Assembly (NCBI RefSeq): GCF_029223525.1
Contig: NZ_JARHTQ010000033.1
Coordinates: 19,180-83,179, forward strand
DNA length: 64,000 nt
From: Streptantibioticus ferralitis
GTDB taxonomy: Bacteria > Actinomycetota > Actinomycetes > Streptomycetales > Streptomycetaceae
Direction: 5' to 3'
This document shows, one piece after another, positions 55,357 to 64,000 of the stretch. How positions within the stretch are numbered: position 1 is the stretch's first letter; each line of letters opens with the position of its first letter. The notes below the pieces were generated by a model. The model ran no database searches. It was given only the letters and a program-made list of their open reading frames with translations, and had not been told where the DNA came from. The translations under genes and the position numbers were made by a program.

Positions 55357-56517
55357 ATGCTCGACGAGGCTCTGCTCGACAGTCCCGACGCCCTTGCCCG
55401 CGCCGACACCGGCGGGCTGCTGCCCGGCGTGGCCGCGGCGGGCGCCCGGGTCCGTACCGCCGCCCGAGCCGCGGCCGAAGCCGGGCTCGCCGACCTCAAA
55501 CCCGACGGCCGCCCCCGCACCATCATCATCGCGGGGCCCGGGTCGGCGCCCACGCAGCTCGCCGACCTGCTCGGCGCCCTCGCCGCCTGCCCGATCCTGC
55601 CGCTGGCACCCACCGGCAGCGCGCCCACCGCCCAGGAACTGCGCTGGACCCTGCCCGGCTGGGCCGGACCGCTCGACCTGCTGCTGCTCACCACCGCGGA
55701 CGGCACCGAACCGGGTCTGACCAGCCTGGTGGAACAGGCCTACCGGCGTGGCTGCACCGTCGCCGGGGTCGCCCCGGCCGGTACGCCGCTCACCGGAGCG
55801 CTCCAGCAGGCGCACGGCCTGGCGCTGCCGTTCGCACCACCCGCGTACCGCCCGACCGCCACCGAGGTCTACGACGCCGTATACGGTGCGGAACAGGCCA
55901 TTCCGGTCGACCCCGGCGCCTTCTGGGCGCTGCTCACCCCGCTGCTGGCCCTCACCGACCGGATGGGGCTGCTGTCCGCACCGCCGGACGTCGTCGAGGC
56001 CGTCGCCGACCGGCTGGACGCCGCCGCGGACCGCTTCGGCCCGGCCGCCGAGACCTACCGCAACCCGGCCAAGACCCTCGCCGTCGAACTCGCCCACTCG
56101 CTACCGCTGGTGTGGAGCGAGGGCGCCACCGTCGCCCCGGCCGCCCGCCGCTTCGCCGCCGTCCTCACCTCGCTGGCCGGCCGCCCGGCACTCGCCGCGG
56201 CGCTGCCCGAAGCCATCGCGGAACACGGCGCGCTCCTCGACGGCACCCTGGCACCCGGCACCGACGACCTCGACGACTTCTTCCGCGACCGGGTCGAGGA
56301 ACCGGACGGACTGAAGCTGCGGATCGTGCTGCTGCGCGAACCGGAGACCGAACCCGCCACCGCGGCCCACGAGGCGGCCAACGCCCACGGCACACCGCTC
56401 AGCGAGATCGACGCCGCGGACGGCAGCCCCGCCGAAACCCTCGCCGAACTGCTCGCCCTCACCGATTTCGCCGCTGTTTACCTGGCGCTCACCCCCGCCG
56501 AGGGATCATCGGCGTGA
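55357..56517 (+). CDS. SIS-domain protein (bifunctional phosphoglucose/phosphomannose isomerase-like)
   Basis: A 386-residue protein. The N-terminal sugar-isomerase fold begins GRPRTIIIAGPGSAPTQLADLLGAL; a second half (about 200-386) includes TYRNPAKTLAVELAHSLPLVWSEG and a helical end, consistent with the bacterial PGI/PMI C-terminal domain. The counterpart in mycobacteria (Rv3256c) lies between manA and manB. The usual GxGxS-type phosphate motifs are poorly preserved, so isomerase activity is uncertain. ATG 55357 has CCGGAGG upstream. It is followed by manA after 59 bp. Confidence 0.85.
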   Translation: MLDEALLDSPDALARADTGGLLPGVAAAGARVRTAARAAAEAGLADLKPDGRPRTIIIAGPGSAPTQLADLLGALAACPILPLAPTGSAPTAQELRWTLPGWAGPLDLLLLTTADGTEPGLTSLVEQAYRRGCTVAGVAPAGTPLTGALQQAHGLALPFAPPAYRPTATEVYDAVYGAEQAIPVDPGAFWALLTPLLALTDRMGLLSAPPDVVEAVADRLDAAADRFGPAAETYRNPAKTLAVELAHSLPLVWSEGATVAPAARRFAAVLTSLAGRPALAAALPEAIAEHGALLDGTLAPGTDDLDDFFRDRVEEPDGLKLRIVLLREPETEPATAAHEAANAHGTPLSEIDAADGSPAETLAELLALTDFAAVYLALTPAEGSSA

Positions 56518-56576
56518 CGCCGCCGTGCGCCCCCGCGGGCGCACCCGACACGCACCGAAGAGGAACACCGAACCGC

Positions 56577-57776
56577 ATGGACCGCCTCGTCAACACCGTG
56601 CGCCCCTACGCCTGGGGCTCCACGACCGCCATCCCCGAACTGCTCGGCACCGAGCCCACCGGTGAACCGCAGGCCGAGCTGTGGATGGGCGCTCACCCCG
56701 GCGCGCCCTCGCGACTCGACCGCGGCACCGGCCTGATGCCGCTCAACGAGGTCATCGACGCCGACCCGTACGGCGAACTCGGCAAGGCGGCCGTCGAACG
56801 CTTCGGGCCGCGGCTGCCGTTCCTCTTCAAGGTGCTGGCGGCCGGCGCACCGCTGTCCGTGCAGGTGCACCCCGACCTCGACCAGGCCAAGGCCGGCTTC
56901 GCCGACGAGGAGGACCGCGGCGTCCCCACCGACGCACCGCACCGCAACTACAAGGACGCCAACCACAAGCCGGAGATGATCTGCGCACTGACGTCCTTCG
57001 ACGGCCTGTGCGGTTTCCGCCACCCCGCCGAGGCCTCCGAACTGCTGGCAGGCCTCGGCGTCAACGCCCTCAAGCCGTACGTGGACATCCTGCGCGCCCG
57101 GCCCGAGAGCGAGGCACTGCGCGAGGTGCTGGCCGCCGTACTGAGCGCCGACCGCGAGGCGATGGCCGAAACCGTCGAGCAGGCCGCGGAGGCGGCAGCC
57201 CGACTCGCCACGGAAGGCGGCAAGTTCGCCGACGCCTACGCCGCCTACGCGTCCGCGGCCCACCACTTCCCCGGCGACCCGGGCGTCATCGCCGCCATGC
57301 TGCTCAACCACGTACGCCTGCAGCCCGGCGAGGCGCTCTACCTCGGCGCCGGTGTACCGCACGCCTACCTCAACGGGCTCGGCGTGGAGATCATGGCCAA
57401 CTCCGACAACGTGCTGCGCTGCGGCCTCACCCCCAAGCACGTCGACGTCCCCGAACTGCTGCGCATCGTCCGCTTCGAGTCCGGCGACGCGGGCGTGCTG
57501 CGCCCGGAGGAGAGCGGCGACGGCGAAGAGGTGTACGACACCCCGATCGACGAGTTCCGGCTCTCCCGCTACGCACTCGCCCCCGGCGGCCGCCCCCGCT
57601 CCCTCGACGCCCGCACCCCGCAGATCCTGCTGTGCACCGCGGGCACGGTGACGCTGCACGGTCCCGACGACACCCAACTCACCCTGGAGCGCGGCGAGTC
57701 CGCGTTCGTCCCGGCCGACGAACCCATCACGCTCGACGGCGAGGGAACGGTCTTCCGCGCTACCGTCGTCGCCTGA
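56577..57776 (+). CDS. manA: Mannose-6-phosphate isomerase, class I (ManA)
   Basis: A 399-residue type I phosphomannose isomerase that interconverts fructose-6-phosphate and mannose-6-phosphate. Zinc and active-site motifs are VRPYAWGS, ELWMGAHPGAPS, LFKVLAAGAPLSVQVHPD, NHKPEMICAL and the signature LGAGVPHAYLNGLGVEIMANSDNVLRCGLTPKH. ATG 56577 is preceded by GAAGAGGAA. Together with manB it links glycolysis to mannose-1-phosphate. The CDF transporter gene starts 7 bp downstream. Confidence 0.96.
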   Translation: MDRLVNTVRPYAWGSTTAIPELLGTEPTGEPQAELWMGAHPGAPSRLDRGTGLMPLNEVIDADPYGELGKAAVERFGPRLPFLFKVLAAGAPLSVQVHPDLDQAKAGFADEEDRGVPTDAPHRNYKDANHKPEMICALTSFDGLCGFRHPAEASELLAGLGVNALKPYVDILRARPESEALREVLAAVLSADREAMAETVEQAAEAAARLATEGGKFADAYAAYASAAHHFPGDPGVIAAMLLNHVRLQPGEALYLGAGVPHAYLNGLGVEIMANSDNVLRCGLTPKHVDVPELLRIVRFESGDAGVLRPEESGDGEEVYDTPIDEFRLSRYALAPGGRPRSLDARTPQILLCTAGTVTLHGPDDTQLTLERGESAFVPADEPITLDGEGTVFRATVVA

Positions 57777-57782
57777 CCGCCG

Positions 57783-58697
57783 GTGAGCGCATCAGGCGGA
57801 ACACGGGCCATCGTCGCGGCGCTGGGCGCCAACCTGGCGATCGCGGCGGCCAAGTTCGTCGCGTTCGCCTTCAGCGGCTCGTCGTCCATGCTCGCCGAAG
57901 GAGTGCACTCGGTCGCCGACTCCGGCAACCAGGCGCTGCTGCTCATCGGCGGCAAGCGCGCGAAGAAGCAGGCCACCGAGGAGCACCCCTTCGGCTACGG
58001 CCGGGAACGCTACGTCTTCGGATTCCTGGTCTCCGTCGTCCTCTTCAGCGTCGGCGGGGTCTTCGCGCTCTACGAGGGCTACGAGAAGGTACGGCACCCG
58101 CACGCGTTGCAGGACTGGTACTGGCCGGTGGGCGTCCTGGTCTTCGCCGTCATCGCGGAGGGGTTCTCCTTCCGGACCGCCGTCCGGGAGTCCAACCAGC
58201 TGCGCGGCACGCTCGGTTGGGTGCAGTTCATCCGCCGGGCCAAGGCACCCGAGCTGCCGGTCGTCCTCCTGGAGGACTTCGGGGCGCTCATCGGACTGGT
58301 CCTCGCCCTGGGCGGGGTGGGCCTGTCACTGGCGACCGGCGACGGTGTGTGGGACGGCGTGGGCACCTTGTGCATCGGCGCCCTGCTGATCGCCATCGCC
58401 CTGGTGCTGGCCGCGGAGACCAAGTCGCTGCTGCTCGGAGAATCCGCGGGACCGGAGACGGTCGCGGCCATTCGCGCCGCCGCCGTGGACGGCGAGGTCG
58501 TCACCCGCGTCATCCACATGCGCACCCTCCACCTCGGCCCCGAGGAACTGCTGGTCGCCGCCAAGATCGCGGTCCGGCACGATGACACGGCCGCCCAGGT
58601 CGCCCGCGCCATCGACGCCGCCGAAGCCCGTATCCGCGAGGCCGTCCCCATCGCCCGCGTCATCTACCTCGAACCGGACATCTTCCGGGGAGCCTGA
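57783..58697 (+). CDS. Cation diffusion facilitator (CDF) family transporter
   Basis: A 304-residue transporter with about six membrane helices. CDF features are SSSMLAEGVHSVADSGNQALL in helix 2 (with H and D metal ligands), HPFGYGRERYVFGFLVSVVLF, VVLLEDFGALIGLVLAL in helix 5 with the second acidic ligand set, and a C-terminal cytoplasmic alpha-beta domain (VVTRVIHMRTLHLGPEELLVAAKI). It would export a divalent metal such as zinc, manganese or iron by proton exchange. GTG 57783 lies 7 bp after manA, so it is probably co-transcribed; a hairpin closes the unit. Confidence 0.92.
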   Translation: MSASGGTRAIVAALGANLAIAAAKFVAFAFSGSSSMLAEGVHSVADSGNQALLLIGGKRAKKQATEEHPFGYGRERYVFGFLVSVVLFSVGGVFALYEGYEKVRHPHALQDWYWPVGVLVFAVIAEGFSFRTAVRESNQLRGTLGWVQFIRRAKAPELPVVLLEDFGALIGLVLALGGVGLSLATGDGVWDGVGTLCIGALLIAIALVLAAETKSLLLGESAGPETVAAIRAAAVDGEVVTRVIHMRTLHLGPEELLVAAKIAVRHDDTAAQVARAIDAAEARIREAVPIARVIYLEPDIFRGA

Positions 58698-58706
58698 CGG
58701 ACCACC

Positions 58707-58739
58707 GGGGGTTTGAGGGCACCCGCCCCTCAAACCCCC
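58707..58739. terminator. Bidirectional hairpin terminator
   Basis: A perfect 13-bp stem (58707-58719 with 58727-58739) and a 7-nt loop, with G5T3 / A3C5 ends. It lies between the CDF gene (+) and the PTS gene (-). Confidence 0.85.
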
Positions 58740-58765
58740 TTGGAAGCAGCGCTGTTGAACCCCCG

Positions 58766-60952
58766 CTACCGCACCTCTGCCAGTACCCGCATGATCTCCG
58801 CGCGGGTCGGCGCCAACGCCAGCCGCTCGCGGAACCCGGCGTCCATCAGCTTGCGGGACAGCAGCGCCAGGATCCGCAGATGCTCATCCCCAGCCGCCGC
58901 CTCCGGCACCGAGATCATGAAGATGAGCTTGGCCTTCGTCCCGTCCAGCGCACCCCACTCGATCCCCTCGCCGGACCGGGCGAACCCGACCAGCGGAGCG
59001 GTCACCGCATCGGTCTTGGCATGCGGGATCGCTATCTCCTCGCCGAGCCCCGTGGTGCCCTGCGCCTCCCGCGCGAGCGCGGCGGCGACCAGGGCGTCGA
59101 CATCGGCGACCTTCCCGGTGTCCGCCAGCAGACCCGCCATCTCCCGTATCGCGGCCTCCTTACCGCCCGCCGCCAGTTCCTCCCTGACCGTCCGCTCGGT
59201 GAGATAGCCGGACAGCACCTCGCCGTCGGGCCGGGCGTCCACGGCGGTCGCGGCGGTGCCGGCCGCCTCGATCACGGGCTCGGCGGTACGGCTCCCGGCG
59301 GCGGGGACCGCGGTGGCCACGGCCGCCTCCGGTTCCGCGGCGGCCGGAGCCTCGGCGGCGGCGGTGGCGGCCGCCGTGTCGGCGGTGCCGCGGGTACGCG
59401 TACCGGCGGCGCTGGCCGTCGTCGCTACGGCGGCCCCGACCCCGGCCAGCGCGGGCTCCGGCACCGCCACCGGCAGCGGGCCCGCGGTCGGTGCGACGTC
59501 CTTCTTCTCCTCCTTTTCCTCCAGCGAGACAAGCGCCACCGTGCTCAGCGCGGTCACCAGCGTGCCGATCGCCACCGCGACGAAGAACACCGGCACACCG
59601 CCGACCGCACCCAGCACCGCCACGATCGGCCCGCCGTGCGGCACCGCGTCCTTCACCCCGGCCATCCCCGCGACGGCACCGGCCACCGCGCCACCGAGCA
59701 TGTTCGCCGGAATGACCTTCGCGGGCCGCGCCGCAGCGAACGGAATCGCGCCCTCCGAGATGCCGAAGCAGCCCATGAACAGGGCCGCTATACCGGTCTC
59801 CCGCTCCTGGGCGGTGTAGAGGTGGCGGCGGATCAGCGTCGCCAGACCCTGGCCGAGCGGCATCACCGGGATCGCCGCCGCACACATGCCCATGACCGTC
59901 TGGTTTCCGGACGCGATCAGACCGGCGCCGAACAGGAACGCGGTCTTGTTGACCGGACCGCCCATGTCGAACGCGATCATCAGGCCGAGGATCGCGCCCA
60001 GCACGATCGCGCTGGACCCCGTCATCCCGCCGAGCCAACTGGTCAGATGCGCGAACACCCATGAGATCGGCTTGCCGATGACATAGATGAAGAACAGACC
60101 CAGCGTGGTCGTGGCGACTATCGGGATCACAATGATCGGCATGATCGGCCGGACGAACTTCGGGACCTTGACCTTCTTGATCCACAGCACCAGATAACCG
60201 GCGAGGAAGCCGGTGACGATGGCCCCGATGAAGCCCGCACCCGCCTTGGAGTCGTACAGCGCCCCGGTGTTGGCTATCCAGCCGCCGATCATGCCCGGCA
60301 CCAGCGCGGGACGGTCACCGATCGCATAGGCGATGTAGCCGGACAGGATCGGCACCATCAGGGTGAAACCGATCGTGCCGATGTCGTTCACATGCGCCCA
60401 GAAGCTGCCCTTCGGGATGACCAGACCGCCCGAGGGGTCCGGGTGGCCGCCCAGCGCCAGCGACACCGCCAGCAGCAGACCACCGACCACGACGAACGGG
60501 ATCATGTAGCTGACACCGTTCATCAGCGCCTTGTAGGCGACGCCGCGCTCCCTGCCCCCACTGTCGGAGCCGGACGGTGCGGCTCCCTCCGCCGAGTGGA
60601 CCGGTGCGCTGCGCACCCGCTCGATCAGCCGCTCCGGATGGCTGATGCCCTCGGAGACCCCGACGCTGAGCACCCGCTTGCCGACGAAGCGGCTGAGGTC
60701 GACGTCCTTGTCCGCCGCGATGATGACACCGTCGGCCTGGTTGACATCGTTGTCGGTCAGGATGTTCTCGGCGCCGATCGAGCCCTGCGTCTCTACCTTC
60801 ATCTCGACGCCGAGCGCCTCCGCGGCCTGGGACAGCTTCTCCGCTGCCATATAGGTATGCGCGATGCCGGTGGGACAGGCGGTTACCGCGAGCAGCCTCA
60901 GCCTCTCGTGTGCGGTCCCCGCGTCGCTGGGGGGATCGGCAGGCCTGGTCAC
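58766..60952 (-). CDS. fruA: PTS fructose-type enzyme IIBCA
   Basis: A 728-residue sugar permease with all three PTS domains. IIB comes first (phospho-cysteine C26 in VTACPTGIAHTYMAAEKL), then IIC (about 138-480, with GGVSYMIPF-type start, IAFDMGGPVNKTAF and FGISEGAIPFAA). A long Ala/Thr/Pro/Glu-rich linker (about 480-570) follows, and IIA is last with phospho-histidine H644 in EIAIPHAKTD. It imports and phosphorylates fructose or a related sugar. GTG at 60952 with AAGGAGAGAC. The usual partners fruR and fruK are not adjacent. Nearby manA could process a mannose-6-phosphate product. Confidence 0.93.
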   Translation of the reverse strand: MTRPADPPSDAGTAHERLRLLAVTACPTGIAHTYMAAEKLSQAAEALGVEMKVETQGSIGAENILTDNDVNQADGVIIAADKDVDLSRFVGKRVLSVGVSEGISHPERLIERVRSAPVHSAEGAAPSGSDSGGRERGVAYKALMNGVSYMIPFVVVGGLLLAVSLALGGHPDPSGGLVIPKGSFWAHVNDIGTIGFTLMVPILSGYIAYAIGDRPALVPGMIGGWIANTGALYDSKAGAGFIGAIVTGFLAGYLVLWIKKVKVPKFVRPIMPIIVIPIVATTTLGLFFIYVIGKPISWVFAHLTSWLGGMTGSSAIVLGAILGLMIAFDMGGPVNKTAFLFGAGLIASGNQTVMGMCAAAIPVMPLGQGLATLIRRHLYTAQERETGIAALFMGCFGISEGAIPFAAARPAKVIPANMLGGAVAGAVAGMAGVKDAVPHGGPIVAVLGAVGGVPVFFVAVAIGTLVTALSTVALVSLEEKEEKKDVAPTAGPLPVAVPEPALAGVGAAVATTASAAGTRTRGTADTAAATAAAEAPAAAEPEAAVATAVPAAGSRTAEPVIEAAGTAATAVDARPDGEVLSGYLTERTVREELAAGGKEAAIREMAGLLADTGKVADVDALVAAALAREAQGTTGLGEEIAIPHAKTDAVTAPLVGFARSGEGIEWGALDGTKAKLIFMISVPEAAAGDEHLRILALLSRKLMDAGFRERLALAPTRAEIMRVLAEVR

Positions 60953-61384
60953 GTCGTCTCTCCTTCAGCCGTCCTGCGCGAGTGACAAGAGTGCGAGTGT
61001 CAAGAGTGTTCTCGCATCGATCGCATCCCGCAACACGTATGGAGCAAAGCGGAAGTTGACGAACGTCCTCGATATCACTGCGGGCAATCCCGGACCGAGG
61101 CCGCAGACGCGCCGCGCACTCCTTCCAAGGCTTCTTCTACGGACTGGGGCCCGCTGGGCCGTTCGGTGTAGATTCGTCAGCAAAGCCAGACGTCGCTGCT
61201 GATGGCGGTCGGGCGGTCCCGAACGCGCGGACCGGCCGAGGGAGAGAGGGCCTCCGACGGGCTGCGCTGCGGTACGAGGACCGGCACCCCCGGTCCTCTT
61301 CGGCGCGTCCGCCCGGACCCGCCGCACGGCCGCAGCGGTCAGACCGATGCCCACCCTCGACCCGATCCGCGAGGAGCACACCGC
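60953..61384. other. 432-bp divergent region between fruA and ahcY
   Basis: No gene is seen. The segment near 61010-61080 is AT-richer (TTGACGAACGTCC and similar) and probably contains the fruA promoter. A TAGATT -10-like box at 61169-61174 precedes ahcY. The remaining GC-rich leader shows no recognisable riboswitch. Confidence 0.55.
61169..61174 (+). promoter_or_regulatory. Candidate -10 box of ahcY
   Basis: TAGATT within TGTAGATTCGTC, an extended -10 form, about 210 bp upstream of the ahcY start. No good -35 is visible. It matches the purK upstream box over 11 bases. Confidence 0.4.
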
Positions 61385-62842
<1,458 letters not shown>

Positions 62843-62901
62843 TCCCACCAGTCCGGCGAACACTGACCGGAACGCAAGACCGGTCAGCACCGATGCACCG
62901 A

Positions 62902-62939
62902 GCGAGGGCCCCCGTCGGTACCCCCGGCGGGGGCCTCGC
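62902..62939 (+). terminator. Hairpin after ahcY
   Basis: Arms 62902-62918 and 62924-62939 pair with one bulged G and one mismatch. The hairpin lies 60 bp after the ahcY stop and 27 bp before the start of the next gene. Confidence 0.65.
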
Positions 62940-62965
62940 CGTTCGGAGAACCGAAAGCCCCCACC

Positions 62966-63580
62966 ATGCCCCGCGGCCGCTACTCGTTCTACGACACGCA
63001 CGATCACACCCCCCTTGGCGAAGAACACTTCCACTGCGCCACCGGCACCTCCGGCTGGCGCTACACCGCTCGCACCACCACGCCGAACGGTCAGGACTCC
63101 GGATCCGTCGACCTCACCATCGACGACCTCGGCCGCCCCATCCGACTCGAACTCCACGCGGGCGGATGGCAGGTCCGCGGCGCCGCGCTGGACGGCGTGA
63201 CCTGGGTCCGTACTGACCCCAGCGGCGACCACGCCCAAGAAGGCAACGCCGTGGCCCATGCCTTCACCGGAACCTCCCCCGCCTTCCTCGTTGCCACGGC
63301 GCGTCTGCTCCGCCTCTCTCCAGGCGCCCCCGCGACCCGCGTCCGACTCGTCGCCCTCACCTCCCCCGTCCTCGCACCCAGGACCCTCGACCAGTCCTGG
63401 GCCCTGTTGGACAGGACAGCACATGCCACTGACAACGGCTCGCTGATCGTGGACGAGTACCAGGTCAACGACCTGGAGACCGGTGAGCAGAGCACGGTCC
63501 ACCTCGCGGGAGACGTCGTGCTCGCCGCCCCCGGCATCGAACTGGAGGACCTGGAGAGCCCGCCGTCCACGTTCGACTGA
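62966..63580 (+). CDS. Uncharacterised protein
   Basis: A 204-residue soluble protein without signal peptide or membrane helix. It begins YSFYDTHDHTPLGEEHFHCATGTSGWRYTA and continues with a series of beta strands (SGSVDLTIDDLGRPIRLELHAGGWQVRG, then VTWVRTDPSG), so an all-beta fold with conserved His residues near the start is likely. I recognise no domain. A distant resemblance to the putative glycolipid-binding fold was considered but is unsupported. ATG 62966 lies just after the ahcY hairpin, and its last codons precede the rRNA promoter region by about 100 bp. Confidence 0.75.
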   Translation: MPRGRYSFYDTHDHTPLGEEHFHCATGTSGWRYTARTTTPNGQDSGSVDLTIDDLGRPIRLELHAGGWQVRGAALDGVTWVRTDPSGDHAQEGNAVAHAFTGTSPAFLVATARLLRLSPGAPATRVRLVALTSPVLAPRTLDQSWALLDRTAHATDNGSLIVDEYQVNDLETGEQSTVHLAGDVVLAAPGIELEDLESPPSTFD

Positions 63581-63685
63581 CCAGCCGATGACAGGGGCAC
63601 GGCCGCAGGATGGCCAGGCGGTGGCCGCACGATGTGCAAACACCCCTGCTGACCTGCTAATCTCCAATGCACCTCGCGAGACCCG

Positions 63686-63714
63686 TTGACACGGGAGGAG
63701 TGAGGAGGTAGATT
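63686..63714 (+). promoter_or_regulatory. Consensus promoter (rrn P1 candidate)
   Basis: TTGACA (63686-63691), exactly 17 bp spacer, then TAGATT (63709-63714): a near-perfect vegetative (HrdB-type) promoter, the strongest seen in the window. Confidence 0.8.
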
Positions 63715-63770
63715 CAAACGGTTGTCACGAAGTAGACATGTACGTGACGGTCGGGTAGCCTCTACCCCCT

Positions 63771-63796
63771 GCTTCACGGAATTCCTTCGGTGAAGC
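63771..63796 (+). promoter_or_regulatory. Leader hairpin in the rRNA promoter region
   Basis: GCTTCAC (63771-63777) pairs with GTGAAGC (63790-63796) around a 12-nt loop. It is preceded by a smaller stem GGGTAG-CCT-CTACCC at 63753-63767. TAGTAT at 63801-63806 could be the -10 of a second promoter. Confidence 0.5.
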
Positions 63797-63841
63797 GCTG
63801 TAGTATCCCTTCCGAATTACTACCGGAAATGCGAACGCCGA

Positions 63842-63870
63842 TTGGCTCGGCCGAAAGCGGATCTGATAGA
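63842..63870 (+). promoter_or_regulatory. Candidate additional rrn promoter
   Basis: TTGGCT (63842-63847) and GATAGA (63865-63870) are spaced by 17 bp. The -10 region lies in the first of the two GATCTGATA units; the second unit at 63934 carries GATAAG at the same place and may be a further promoter. Confidence 0.5.
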
Positions 63871-64000
63871 GTCGGAAACACCGGAAAGCGAAAGCCAGAA
63901 GGTAATCCCGCCAGCGGGAATCGGGTCGGAAAAGATCTGATAAGCTGGAGAAACCGAAGGGAAAGCCCGGAGGGGCCGGTGAAACGGTCTCGAAGGAAGC

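Larger units (their letters stand above)
63581..64000 (+). promoter_or_regulatory. Promoter and leader region of a ribosomal RNA operon
   Basis: Non-coding, notably A-rich DNA with several promoter-like boxes and hairpins, running off the window edge. The two GATCTGATA-containing units (63860 and 63934) followed by GGAAACACCG/GAAACCG and AAAGCC are what I know from the leaders preceding 16S rRNA in Streptomyces, where four promoters are typical. The 16S gene itself should start just beyond 64000. Confidence 0.75.

Noticed and set aside
61175..61384. SAH riboswitch in the ahcY leader
   Set aside because: The leader is GC-rich with some pairing potential, but I could not find the conserved core sequence of the known SAH riboswitch.

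Overview
The window is high-GC actinobacterial chromosome and almost certainly comes from a Streptomyces. It carries whiB itself (an 87-residue WhiB with four cysteines), a SigB-type sigma factor with partner-switching regulators resembling S. coelicolor SigI, coenzyme F420 genes, many GTG/TTG starts with ATGA/GTGA overlaps, and a multi-promoter Streptomyces-type rRNA leader at the right edge. From memory, the order hutU ... whiB ... manB ... ahcY follows the S. coelicolor SCO3073-SCO3023 region. The purK/purE - GtrA - acyl-CoA dehydrogenase - LCP - fbiA/fbiB - whiB - metallopeptidase - DUF3499 - manB - SIS - manA - ahcY part also corresponds to the Mycobacterium tuberculosis Rv3277-Rv3248c block.

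Layout. 1-7.5 kb: the end of an unidentified membrane protein, a LysA-type PLP decarboxylase, and a divergent histidine-utilisation operon (hutU, an M20 amidohydrolase, formimidoylglutamate deiminase, hutI) closed by a 17-bp hairpin. 7.5-10.6 kb: a SigI-like sigma factor, a STAS anti-anti-sigma factor, an anti-sigma kinase, and a DUF6230-like gene that reads across two frames. 10.6-15.7 kb: a TetR regulator followed by a tightly coupled four-gene cell-surface operon (LPQTG protein, DUF916/WxLIP-like membrane protein, neocarzinostatin-fold membrane protein, LAQTG protein). This operon is the strongest candidate in the window for an incompletely described system. 15.7-20.2 kb: a POT peptide transporter, a two-component system and a GtrA protein. 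20.2-26.4 kb: purK-purE-dipeptidase, a KdpB ATPase without KdpA/KdpC, and a Uma2 nuclease-fold protein. 26.5-34.5 kb: UDP-glucose dehydrogenase, acyl-CoA dehydrogenase, an XRE regulator, two LCP proteins, a thioesterase and a GT2 glycosyltransferase. 34.5-41.4 kb: three tandem LCP proteins, a TIGR03089 protein and a secreted PGRP-type amidase.

41.5-46.5 kb: a DNA glycosylase, fbiB-fbiA, a 53-bp tandem repeat, a cysteine dioxygenase and whiB with a long upstream region. 46.6-51.9 kb: a 1255-residue membrane glycosyltransferase coupled to a DUF5719 exported protein. 52-58.7 kb: a metallopeptidase-family protein, DUF3499, manB, a Trm112-like protein, a SIS protein, manA and a CDF transporter. 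58.7-64 kb: a fructose-type PTS EIIBCA, ahcY, a small uncharacterised protein and the leader of an rRNA operon whose 16S gene lies beyond the window.

Functionally the right two thirds is dominated by cell-envelope work: nucleotide-sugar supply (manA, manB, ugd), polymer assembly (glycosyltransferases), attachment to peptidoglycan (five LCP proteins), and remodelling (amidase). These genes are interleaved with conserved housekeeping genes and the sporulation regulator WhiB. All functional calls rest on motif and family recognition by eye; no database search was run.
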